Positions 26,093-34,065 of a stretch of 64,000 nt of DNA are shown here, piece by piece. Numbering within the stretch: position 1 is the first letter of the stretch; each line of letters starts with the position of its first letter. The stretch lies in NCBI GenBank assembly GCA_016195915.1, contig JACPYS010000018.1:124001-188000 (forward strand). The letters are read 5' to 3'. Source of the stretch: Betaproteobacteria bacterium (lineage in GTDB: Bacteria > Pseudomonadota > Gammaproteobacteria > Burkholderiales > SG8-39). The notes under the pieces are model-generated. The model ran no database searches. It was not told the DNA's origin and worked only from the letters and a program-made list of their open reading frames with translations. The position numbers and the translations under genes are program-made.

Positions 26093-27480
26093 TGCAGTGG
26101 CACCACTTTTCCGGGATTCATCAGGTTCTCCGGGTCGAACAGCCGCTTGATGTCGCGCATCAGGCCGATCACGTCGTCGCCCAATTCGGAGCGCATCGAC
26201 TCCTGCTTGCCCAGCCCGATGCCGTGCTCGCCGGTGCAGGTGCCCTCCATCGCCAGGGCGCGCGCGACGAGCCGTTTGTTGAATTTCTTGGCGAGTTCAG
26301 TCTCTTCGGGCTCGTCCGGGTCGACCAGGAACATCAGGTGAAAGTTGCCATCCCCGACGTGCCCGAGCAGGGGCACCGGCGCAATGTAGTCCTTAACGTC
26401 TTCCATGGTCTCGTGCACGCATTCGGCGAGGCGCGAGAGCGGCACGCAGACGTCGGTTGAAACCGCGCGCGAACCCGGCCTCAACTGCAGGCACGCGAAG
26501 TAGGCGTTGTGGCGCGCGTCCCAGAGCGCGGTGCGGTCCTCGGTCCGCGTCGCCCACTGGAAGTCCATGCCGCCGTTTTCCTTCGCGATCGCCTGCACCG
26601 TCTCCGCCTGCTCGATGACGCTCGCCCGGGTGCCGTGGAATTCGAAAAACAGCGTCGGCGCCACGCGGTAGCTGGTCTTCCTGTAGCGGTTGATCGCGTC
26701 GATGGTCTTCTCGCACACGATTTCGCTGCGCGCGATCGGCACGCCGGCCTGGATCGTCTCGATCACCGTGCGTGTGCAGCCATCGACGTCGTTGAAAGCG
26801 CACACGGCGGCCGACATCGCTTCCTGCACGGGGTACAGGCGCACCGTGACTTCGGTGATGATGCCGAGCGTCCCTTCGGAGCCGACGAACAGGCGCGTCA
26901 GGTCGTAGCCCGCGGCGGATTTCTTCGAGCGTCGCGAGGTCTGGATGATGCGCCCGTCCGCAAGCACTACCTTGAGCGAGATCACGTTCTCGCGCATGGT
27001 GCCGTATCGCACTGCATTGGTGCCCGAGGCGCGCGTCGCGGCCATGCCGCCCAGCGTGGCGTCCGCCCCCGGATCGACCGGAAAGAACAGCCCGGTGTGC
27101 TTGATGTATTCGTTGAGCTGTTTGCGCGTCACCCCGGCCTCGACCACCGCGTCGAGGTCTTCCTGGTGCACGGCGAGCACCTTGTTCATCTGCGACAGGT
27201 CGATGCACACGCCGCCGCGCACCGCGAGGATGTGGCCCTCGAGCGAGGTGCCCACGCCGTAGGCGATCATCGGCACGGCGTGGCGCCGGCAGATGTTCAC
27301 CATGTCGCGCACTTCCTCGGCGGTGTGCGCAAACACCACCGCGTCCGGAAGCGCATAGGGGAAATAGGATTCGTCCTTGCCGTGGTGCTCGCGCACCGCG
27401 GCGGAGGTGCTGACGCGATCGCCCAGCAGTGCGCGCAACTCGTCAACGACGCTTTGGTCGAAATCTCGGGCTTTGTTCAT
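26089..27480 (-). CDS. FAD-binding oxidoreductase, GlcD/D-lactate dehydrogenase type
   Basis: The 463-residue flavoprotein belongs to the VAO/PCMH family and resembles glycolate oxidase GlcD and cytochrome-linked D-lactate dehydrogenase, which oxidise 2-hydroxy acids. The FAD domain (residues ~40-215) has GVGTSLEGHILAVRGGVCIDL and GADATLGGMAATRASGTNAVRYG. The C-terminal domain has GHVGDGNFHLMFL and ends in GEHGIGLGKQ and NPGKVVPL, all family signatures. No Fe-S partner (GlcF) or GlcE is adjacent, as expected for stand-alone D-lactate dehydrogenases. The RidA gene overlaps its stop. Confidence 0.92.
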   Translation of the reverse strand: MNKARDFDQSVVDELRALLGDRVSTSAAVREHHGKDESYFPYALPDAVVFAHTAEEVRDMVNICRRHAVPMIAYGVGTSLEGHILAVRGGVCIDLSQMNKVLAVHQEDLDAVVEAGVTRKQLNEYIKHTGLFFPVDPGADATLGGMAATRASGTNAVRYGTMRENVISLKVVLADGRIIQTSRRSKKSAAGYDLTRLFVGSEGTLGIITEVTVRLYPVQEAMSAAVCAFNDVDGCTRTVIETIQAGVPIARSEIVCEKTIDAINRYRKTSYRVAPTLFFEFHGTRASVIEQAETVQAIAKENGGMDFQWATRTEDRTALWDARHNAYFACLQLRPGSRAVSTDVCVPLSRLAECVHETMEDVKDYIAPVPLLGHVGDGNFHLMFLVDPDEPEETELAKKFNKRLVARALAMEGTCTGEHGIGLGKQESMRSELGDDVIGLMRDIKRLFDPENLMNPGKVVPLQ

Positions 27481-27519
27481 CGGGGGCTTCCGTTTCTGGG
27501 GTGGCCGGAACCAAGCATT

Positions 27520-27726
27520 CTATTTGAGCTTGATGTCGCCGTCGAAGTGCACCATTACGCCGAGCGCGGGTATTTCCAGCGTGACCTTGGCGGCAAGCGA
27601 TTCGTCGCCCTTGAGGCAGCTCGCATCGCGCGCGCGCTGCACCGCCTGCTCGATCTCGCGCTGCGAGTTCACGCCGACCATCTTGAGGAACTTGCGGATG
27701 CTGAGGTTGAAGGTTTCCTGGTCCAT
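27520..27726 (-). CDS. DUF6494 family small protein
   Basis: The 68-residue cytosolic protein begins MDQETFNLSIRKFLKMVGVNSQREIE, then a short helix with ASCLKGDESLAAKV and a beta-like end LGVMVHFDGDIKLK. This matches the small DUF6494 family as I remember it, with no known function. It starts at ATG 27726, 2 bp after the stop of the GT39 gene on the same strand. Confidence 0.75.
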   Translation of the reverse strand: MDQETFNLSIRKFLKMVGVNSQREIEQAVQRARDASCLKGDESLAAKVTLEIPALGVMVHFDGDIKLK

Positions 27727-27728
27727 GC

Positions 27729-29351
27729 TCACCTCCCTGTGCGTTGATACAACCGGTAGCGTTCCGATCGGTCGCCGGCGCGGCCGGCGTCGCCGATCTT
27801 GATCCATCCCGCGCCGGGCGCGCCGCGCTCGTCGCGCGGTCTGCCCTGCACCAGCAGAAAGCCGCATTCCTCCTCTCTCGCGCCCCGGGTCCGCGCGCTC
27901 GGCAGTCCCGCGTGGTAGCTGAACGCCGCGCGTTGCGATACCCCGAGGTCGCGCCCCGCGACGCAGCCTGCGTTGGCGGGGAGCTTCGAGCGCAGCTGCA
28001 GCGCGACGTTGCGATAGGACTTCTGGTAATCCGCCCACGGCAGCCAAAGCGTCGCGAACAGTCCCCACAGCAGGGCCACACCCGCGCTCCAGCGCAGCAC
28101 GCAGCGCGTCGCGTCCCGCGGCGTGCCGAGCAGCAGGTAGATCCACGCCAGCGTGATGGAGAGAGCGAAAACGAGCGGCAGCCAGGTGAAATGCGCGACG
28201 AATCCGTGCACGTTCTTGACGAAATTGTGGGCGACCCGCGGCGGCACGCCCGTCATCATTGCCACGTAGCCGAGCCACAGCAACCCCGCAAAGAACGTGA
28301 ACGTCATGATGCCGAACCAGTCGAGCGCCGCCGCCGCGCCGCGGCGCAACTGCGCGACGCCTTGCGCGCCGAGCAGCGCGAGCGGCGGCAGCAACAGCAG
28401 CGCGTTGATGTCCTGCGCGGGCGTGAACCGGGACACGGCTGCGAGCATCAGTACAAACGCGACGAGCGGCGCGAGCAGCCGCGGCTCTGCCAGGGACCCG
28501 CGATGCGACCACAGCGCCCACAGGGCGAGCGGCCAGGCGGGCCAGGCAAACCAGCTGGTGATCACCAGGAAGTAGCGCAGGTTGGCGGCGAAATCGCGCT
28601 CCACGGTGGCGGCCGTCCACCAGGAGCGGAACAGATCGGGAAAGCGCAGCGACAACGCGGCCGGCCAGGTGGATGCGAGCAGCGCAAGCACGAGCGCCGC
28701 GAGCCCGAGCGCACCGAGGTGACGCGCCGTGCGCCAGGACGCGCAGGCGGCCCAGGTCACCGAGGCGGTAACGAACAGCGCGAGCGGAACCACCAGCCCG
28801 TTGGAGAGGAAAGCGAGGCCGAGCGCCGCGCCGAACGCGGCGCCCGACGCATAAGGCCGGCGCGGTAAATGGGCCAGCGCGGCGAAGGCGGCGCATGCCG
28901 AAGCAAGTGCCGCGTGGTCCGGGATTGCCTCGTGCGCATGCACGATCAGGCCGACGGAGCCGATCAGGAGCAGCACCGCGGCCGCACCAGCGGTTTCTCG
29001 ATCTTCTTCGCGCGCGATTCCGCGTGCCGCCGAGTAGAGGAATGCGCAGGCCACCAGCACGAAGGTGCCGCTTGCGAGCCGCACCGCTTCGTGAAACGGC
29101 AGCGCCCATCCGGTCAGGGTCGCGAACGCGAGTGCGAACCAGTGATAAAACGGCGGGTCCTCGAGCCAGGGCTCGCCCGCGACGCGCGGCACCAGCCAGT
29201 CGCCGCTCAGGCGCATCTGGTGGACGATTTCTATCCCGATCGCGTCATAGCCCTTCCAGGGATCGTGACCAAGCAGGCCCGGCAGCACGAACGAGAGCAC
29301 AACGAGTGCCAGCAGCCACGGCGGTGGGGGCAGGGCGACCGGACGCATCAT
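27729..29351 (-). CDS. GT39/ArnT-like integral membrane glycosyltransferase
   Basis: This 540-residue polytopic membrane protein of the dolichyl-phosphate-mannose/ArnT superfamily (GT-C fold) transfers sugars from polyprenyl-phosphate donors in the periplasm. About 12 hydrophobic segments follow a short N-terminus. The first periplasmic loop has HDPWKGYDAIGIEIVHQM, where the Asp/Glu positions match the catalytic acid region, and PRVAGEPWLEDPPFYHWFAL. A soluble periplasmic C-terminal part of about 120 residues follows. The acceptor (lipid A, protein or glycan) is not predictable. Confidence 0.85.
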   Translation of the reverse strand: MMRPVALPPPPWLLALVVLSFVLPGLLGHDPWKGYDAIGIEIVHQMRLSGDWLVPRVAGEPWLEDPPFYHWFALAFATLTGWALPFHEAVRLASGTFVLVACAFLYSAARGIAREEDRETAGAAAVLLLIGSVGLIVHAHEAIPDHAALASACAAFAALAHLPRRPYASGAAFGAALGLAFLSNGLVVPLALFVTASVTWAACASWRTARHLGALGLAALVLALLASTWPAALSLRFPDLFRSWWTAATVERDFAANLRYFLVITSWFAWPAWPLALWALWSHRGSLAEPRLLAPLVAFVLMLAAVSRFTPAQDINALLLLPPLALLGAQGVAQLRRGAAAALDWFGIMTFTFFAGLLWLGYVAMMTGVPPRVAHNFVKNVHGFVAHFTWLPLVFALSITLAWIYLLLGTPRDATRCVLRWSAGVALLWGLFATLWLPWADYQKSYRNVALQLRSKLPANAGCVAGRDLGVSQRAAFSYHAGLPSARTRGAREEECGFLLVQGRPRDERGAPGAGWIKIGDAGRAGDRSERYRLYQRTGR

Positions 29352-29385
29352 GTGTCGATTTTAGGCGCCAAGTGTGCTGAAACAA

Positions 29386-29409
29386 AAAAGGCAGCCTCGG
29401 CTGCCTTTT
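29386..29409 (-). terminator. Rho-independent terminator of rpmE
   Basis: 11-bp arms AAAAGGCAGCC and GGCTGCCTTTT with a 2-nt loop lie 19 bp after the rpmE stop. On the minus strand the stem is followed by a run of T residues, a strong intrinsic terminator. It separates rpmE from the GT39 gene. Confidence 0.85.
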
Positions 29410-29427
29410 CTGCATTGCGGACGCCGG

Positions 29428-29670
29428 CTACTTCGCGGCAGCCGCCTTGTCGGCGTCCTTGACCACCGCCCGGCTCTTGTAGCGCTGGCGGAATTTCTCC
29501 ACGCGGCCGGCCGTGTCGACGATTTTCTGCTTGCCGGTGTAGAAGGGATGGCAGTTCGAGCACACCTAGACGTGGTAGTCCTTTCCGACGGTCGAGCGCG
29601 TCTTCCACGCGGCGCCGCAGGAACAGGTGACATTGATTTCGGAATACTCGGGATGGATGCCTGGTTTCAT
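29428..29670 (-). pseudogene. rpmE: Ribosomal protein L31 gene with in-frame TAG at codon 35
   Basis: The minus strand from ATG 29670 (AGAGGA upstream) reads [20 protein letters not shown], then KDYHV, then TAG (29566-29568), then [20 protein letters not shown] and KFRQRYKSR to TAG 29428-29430. Relatives have HVEVCS at the break, so GAG-to-TAG fits. The zinc-binding Cys pairs (TCSC and VCSNC) are preserved on both sides, and the gene has a ribosome-binding site and a strong terminator, so the rest looks under selection. The total is 79 sense codons, with a C-terminal Ala/Lys-rich extension. As read, the product is a 34-residue fragment. Confidence 0.9.
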
Positions 29671-29773
29671 GATCGTCCTCTGGCGGCCGCGGGATGGTGC
29701 CGCAGCCTCGGAAAAAGGGGCGCATTATCCGCCGAAAACGACTTCCCGGGCAAGGACTTGTGCAGCCTGGCGC

Positions 29774-31033
29774 TCAGCCGCGCCGCATGCTGTCGAAGAA
29801 TTCCGCGTTGTTCTTGGTGGCGCGCACCTTGTCGATGAGGAATTCGGCCGCTTCCAGCTCGTCCATCGGGTAGAGAAGCTTCCTCAGCACCCAGACTTTT
29901 TGCAGCAGTTCCGGCTTGATCAGCAGTTCCTCGCGGCGCGTTCCCGAGCGGTTGACGTTGATCGCCGGGTAGATGCGCTTTTCGTGCATGCGCCGGTCGA
30001 GGTGGATCTCCATGTTGCCGGTGCCCTTGAATTCCTCGTAGATCACGTCGTCCATGCGACTGCCCGTGTCGATCAGCGCCGTGGCGATGATGGTGAGCGA
30101 GCCGCCTTCCTCGATGTTGCGCGCCGCGCCGAAGAACCGCTTAGGCCGCTGCAATGCGTTGGCGTCCACACCGCCGGTCAGCACCTTGCCGGAGGCCGGC
30201 ACGACGGTGTTGTAGGCGCGCGCGAGGCGGGTGATCGAATCGAGCAGGATCACCACGTCCTTCTTGTGCTCGACCAGGCGCTTGGCCTTTTCGATCACCA
30301 TCTCGGCGACCTGCACATGGCGCTGCGCCGGCTCGTCGAAGGTGGAGGACACCACTTCGCCGCGCACCGAGCGCTGCATCTCCGTGACTTCCTCGGGCCG
30401 CTCGTCGATCAGCATCACGATCAGCACCACTTCGGGGGCATTCGCGATGATCGCGTGCGCCATATGCTGCAGCATCACCGTCTTGCCGGCCTTGGGCGGC
30501 GACACGATCAGGCCGCGCTGGCCCTTGCCGATCGGGGCCACGATGTCAATGATGCGGCCGGTGATGTTTTCCTCGGCCTTGATGTCGCGTTCGAGCTTGA
30601 ACGCCGCGTTCGGGTGCAGCGGGGTGAGGTTCTCGAACAGGATCTTGTTCTTCGTCGCCTCGGGCACATCGCTGTTGACCTTGTCGACCTTGACCAGGGC
30701 GAAATAGCGTTCGCCATCCTTGGGCGTGCGGATTTCGCCCTCGATCGTGTCGCCCGTGTGCAGGTTGAAGCGCCGGATCTGCGAGGGGCTGACGTAGATG
30801 TCGTCGGTGCTGGCGAGGTAGGAGGTGTCCGGCGAGCGCAGGAAGCCGAAACCGTCGGGCAGCACTTCCAGCGTGCCATCGCCGAAGATCGAATCGCCTT
30901 TCTTGGCGCGGTTCTTCAGCAGCGCGAAAATCAGGTCCTGCTTGCGCAGCCGGTTGGCACCCTCGATCTCGTTGGTGTCGGCCATCTCGACCAGTTGCGT
31001 GACGTGGAGAGTCTTTAGCTCGGATAATTGCAT
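29774..31033 (-). CDS. rho: Transcription termination factor Rho
   Basis: This is a hexameric RNA-dependent ATPase helicase. The 419-residue protein has the N-terminal helical and CSD RNA-binding domain ([19 protein letters not shown]), the Walker A SPPKAGKT, Walker [19 protein letters not shown], and the Q/R-loop region [20 protein letters not shown]. Its length is normal. trxA lies upstream on the same strand, a gene order also found in E. coli. Confidence 0.98.
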   Translation of the reverse strand: MQLSELKTLHVTQLVEMADTNEIEGANRLRKQDLIFALLKNRAKKGDSIFGDGTLEVLPDGFGFLRSPDTSYLASTDDIYVSPSQIRRFNLHTGDTIEGEIRTPKDGERYFALVKVDKVNSDVPEATKNKILFENLTPLHPNAAFKLERDIKAEENITGRIIDIVAPIGKGQRGLIVSPPKAGKTVMLQHMAHAIIANAPEVVLIVMLIDERPEEVTEMQRSVRGEVVSSTFDEPAQRHVQVAEMVIEKAKRLVEHKKDVVILLDSITRLARAYNTVVPASGKVLTGGVDANALQRPKRFFGAARNIEEGGSLTIIATALIDTGSRMDDVIYEEFKGTGNMEIHLDRRMHEKRIYPAINVNRSGTRREELLIKPELLQKVWVLRKLLYPMDELEAAEFLIDKVRATKNNAEFFDSMRRG

Positions 31034-31179
31034 GGCGAACGCCGATAGAGGAGAACCGGGGAACTGCGACCTGCCGGGGAAGGTGCGCCGGGTGCGGCGC
31101 TGGAAACCACCAGGTACCTGCTACAGACCTGGCACAAAACTAACCTGGCATGAATCCGCTACGCGTCGAACTGCTACGC

Positions 31180-31202
31180 GTCGCGCCGCTATGCGGCGCG
31201 AC
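31180..31202. promoter_or_regulatory. Strong GC hairpin in the trxA-rho spacer
   Basis: Perfect 10-bp arms GTCGCGCCGC and GCGGCGCGAC flank a TAT loop, without a T run on either side. A 10-bp direct repeat CTACGCGTCG precedes it (31159-31168 and 31174-31183). It lies 24 bp after the trxA stop, in the leader of rho. Rho autoregulates through its leader in E. coli, so a role in rho expression is possible but not shown. Confidence 0.4.
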
Positions 31203-31225
31203 TCTGGGTTCAGAGACTAAGGGGT

Positions 31226-31555
31226 TTAGATATTGCTGTCAAGAAACGCGGTGAGTTGCGACTTCGTGAGCGCGCCGACCTTGGTCGCCTCGACGTTGCC
31301 GTTCTTGAACAGCATGAGCGTCGGGATTCCACGCACGCCGAACTTGGCCGGCACTTGCTGGTTTTCGTCGACGTTGATCTTCGCGATCTTGAGCCGTCCC
31401 TGGTATTCCTTCGCCACCTCATCGAGAACGGGCGCGATCTGCTTGCAGGGGCCGCACCATTCGGCCCAGTAATCGAGCAACACCGGCGTGTCGGACTTCA
31501 GCACTTCCGGTTCAAACGATTCGTCGGTGACGTGCTGTATCTGTGAACTGCTCAT
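31226..31555 (-). CDS. trxA: Thioredoxin 1
   Basis: The 109-residue cytosolic disulfide reductase has the active site WCGPC at residues 33-37, in [18 protein letters not shown], and the cis-Pro segment [11 protein letters not shown]. The start at ATG 31555 was chosen for the strong GAGGAG 5 bp upstream and the exact family length; a longer in-frame stretch upstream has no homology. Confidence 0.97.
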   Translation of the reverse strand: MSSSQIQHVTDESFEPEVLKSDTPVLLDYWAEWCGPCKQIAPVLDEVAKEYQGRLKIAKINVDENQQVPAKFGVRGIPTLMLFKNGNVEATKVGALTKSQLTAFLDSNI

Positions 31556-31706
31556 GGCTCCTCGTATCAGGGTGGGAAACGGCGGGGGGAAAGCGCGCTG
31601 GGGATGGATTTTTTCGCACGGGCGAAACACCGCCATTATGAGGCCCGCGGAGGCGGAACCCAAGTGCGCATGATAAACTGTTGATTCAATATACCTTGTT
31701 GCCAAT

Positions 31707-32030
31707 ATGACTTACGTCGTCACCGAATCCTGCATCAAGTGCAAATACACCGACTGCGTCGATGTCTGCCCGGTGGATTGTTTCCGGGAAGGTCCGAACA
31801 TGCTCGTCATCGACCCGGACGAGTGCATCGATTGCACCCTGTGCGTTCCCGAATGCCCAGTCGAGGCGATCTTTGCCGAGGACGACGTGCCCGATGCGCA
31901 GAAGGAGTTCATCGCGCTCAACAAGGAACTCGCCAAAGGCTGGAAGCCCATCATCGAGCGCAAGCCCGGCCCGCCCGACGCCGACGAATGGGCGAAAACC
32001 GGACACAAGAAGCACCTGCTCGAGAAGTAG
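31707..32030 (+). CDS. fdxA: 7Fe-8S (3Fe-4S/4Fe-4S) ferredoxin FdxA
   Basis: The 107-residue electron carrier has an N-terminal cluster-binding [18 protein letters not shown] and a second motif [16 protein letters not shown]. The long helical C-terminal tail, about 45 residues rich in Lys/Glu, marks the FdxA family. It is divergent from trxA. Its redox partner is unknown. The kup gene converges on it with a 1-bp gap between stops. Confidence 0.95.
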   Translation: MTYVVTESCIKCKYTDCVDVCPVDCFREGPNMLVIDPDECIDCTLCVPECPVEAIFAEDDVPDAQKEFIALNKELAKGWKPIIERKPGPPDADEWAKTGHKKHLLEK

Positions 32031-32031
32031 C

Positions 32032-33921
32032 CTACAGCGTGATGCGCGTGCCGAGTTCCACCACGCGATCGGGCGGCAGCTTGAACGACTCGGCGGCGGA
32101 CGGGCTGTTTCTCTGCATCCAGCGGAACAGTTCCCTGCGCCAGGTGAACAATCCCGGCTTTGCCGCTTTCGCGATGGTGGACTTGCCGAGGAAGAACGTC
32201 GCCTCCGCGGGGTCGATCTCGAGCGCGAGGCGCTTGAACAGGCCCAGATCCTTCGGCACGTCCGGCGCCTCCATGAAACCGTAGCGCAGTGTGGCCTGGT
32301 ACAGCCGGCGCGGTTCGATCACGCTCAGCTCGGCGCGCTCGAGGTTCGGCACCCGGGGCACGTCCGCATCCGTGACGCTCAGGAAGATCACGCGCTCGTG
32401 CAGAACCTTGTTGTGCTTGAGGTTGTGCATCAGCACCGTGGGCACCGATTTCGGATCGGCCGCCAGGTAGATCGCGGTGCCCGGCACCCGCGGGATCGCG
32501 GAGCCGAACAGCTTGCGGAAATCCTCCACCGGCACGCGCTTGTCGGCCGAGTGCGCGGCGAGGACCGATTGGGCGCGCTTCCAGGTCGTCATGATCACGA
32601 ACAGCGCCAGACCGCAGCTGAGCGGGAACCAGCCGCCCTCGACGAACTTGGTCGCGTTCGAGGCAAAGAATACGAGTTCCACCGACCCGACCAGCGCCAG
32701 CAGGGCGAGGAACAGCAGGTTCGGGCGGCCCGGCAGCGAGAAGGCGACGATGGCGATCAGTGCGGTATCGAGTACCATCGTGCCGGAGACTGCAATGCCA
32801 TAGGCGGACGCGATCGCGCTCGAGGACTTGAACGCGAGCACCAGCAGCATCACCAGCACCAGCATGGTCCAGTTCACCTGCGCGACGTAGACCTGCCCGC
32901 GCTCGGTTTCCGAAGTATGCAGCGTCGGCAGGCGCGGCAGGTAACCCAGGCGCGACGCCTGCTGCGTCACCGAGAACGCACCCGAGATCACGGCTTGCGA
33001 AGCGATCACGGTCGCCACGGTGGCAAGCACGACCAGCGGAAGCAGCAGGTCCTGCGGCGCGAGCAGGTAGAACGGGTTCCTCATCGCGGCGGGGTCGCGC
33101 AGCAATAACGCGCCCTGGCCGAAGTAGTTGAGCATCAGGGACGGGAATACCAGGCCGAACCAGGCGAGCCGGATCGGAAACGGCCCGAAATGGCCCATGT
33201 CGGCGTACAGCGCCTCCGCGCCGGTCATTGCGAGGAACACCGCGCCGAGCACCAGGAAGGTGACCCCCGGCGATTTCAGCGCGAAGCCGAGCGCATGGCG
33301 CGGGTCGAACGCGGCGAGCACGGCGGGGGTCTGCTCGATCGACAGCGCGCCCAGCGTCGCGACCACGACGAACCACAGCACGGTGATCGGGCCGAACAGC
33401 CTGCCGACCGCGCCGGTGCCGTGGCTCTGGATGCCGAACAGCCCGATCAGGATCGCCAGCGTAATCGGCACCACCCAGCGCTCGAAGGCCGGCGTGGCGA
33501 CGGACAGGCCTTCGACGGCGGAGAGCACCGAGATCGCGGGTGTGATGATCGCGTCGCCGAAGAACAGCGACGCTCCGAAAATGCCGAGGACCGCCACGGT
33601 CCAGGCGAGTTGCGGACTGTCGCGCGTCAGGCGCAATGCGAGCGCGAGCAGGGCGAGGATGCCGCCCTCGCCGCCGTTGTCGAAGCGCAGCACCACGCTG
33701 ACGTATTTGAGCGACACGATCAGCGTGATCGACCAGAACATCATCGACAGCGCCGCCAGCACGTTGGCCTCCGTCAGCGGCAGGCCGTGTGTGCCGCTGA
33801 ATGCCTCCTTGAACGCGTACAGCGGGCTGGTGCCGATGTCGCCGAATACGACGCCGAGCGCGGCCAGCGTCAGGACTGCGACCGGGGACCTTCCATTCGG
33901 GGTGGGTTGGGCCAGGTGAAT
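32032..33921 (-). CDS. kup: Low-affinity potassium transporter Kup, no canonical start codon
   Basis: Kup is a K+/H+ symporter with about 12 membrane helices and a cytosolic C-terminal domain. Homology runs through TLAALGVVFGDIGTSPLYAF near the N-terminus, which lies upstream of the first in-frame GTG (33762), so that GTG is too late. Going further up, the frame has no ATG, GTG or TTG before the TGA at 33967-33969. Starting at ATT 33921 gives 629 residues, the family's usual length. ATT could be a rare natural start or a mutated ATG. No ribosome-binding site is evident. Confidence 0.88.
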   Translation of the reverse strand: MHLAQPTPNGRSPVAVLTLAALGVVFGDIGTSPLYAFKEAFSGTHGLPLTEANVLAALSMMFWSITLIVSLKYVSVVLRFDNGGEGGILALLALALRLTRDSPQLAWTVAVLGIFGASLFFGDAIITPAISVLSAVEGLSVATPAFERWVVPITLAILIGLFGIQSHGTGAVGRLFGPITVLWFVVVATLGALSIEQTPAVLAAFDPRHALGFALKSPGVTFLVLGAVFLAMTGAEALYADMGHFGPFPIRLAWFGLVFPSLMLNYFGQGALLLRDPAAMRNPFYLLAPQDLLLPLVVLATVATVIASQAVISGAFSVTQQASRLGYLPRLPTLHTSETERGQVYVAQVNWTMLVLVMLLVLAFKSSSAIASAYGIAVSGTMVLDTALIAIVAFSLPGRPNLLFLALLALVGSVELVFFASNATKFVEGGWFPLSCGLALFVIMTTWKRAQSVLAAHSADKRVPVEDFRKLFGSAIPRVPGTAIYLAADPKSVPTVLMHNLKHNKVLHERVIFLSVTDADVPRVPNLERAELSVIEPRRLYQATLRYGFMEAPDVPKDLGLFKRLALEIDPAEATFFLGKSTIAKAAKPGLFTWRRELFRWMQRNSPSAAESFKLPPDRVVELGTRITL

Positions 33922-34065
33922 GCTCGGGGGACCACGCGAGGGCGACGAATATACTCTGCTGTTTGTTGCGGCGCAACATCACGGACGGCGCCCGGTAAAC
34001 ATGGAAAACGAGCCTCCACTGCGGAGCTCACGGCATGAGCCCGCACTCTACTATGATCATCCCGC

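Noticed and set aside
23232-29670. TAG reassigned to an amino acid
   Set aside because: Many intact genes here end in TAG at the family's normal end (maeB, phaM, qor, the TRAP receptor at 8224), so TAG works as stop; the two internal TAGs are point changes.
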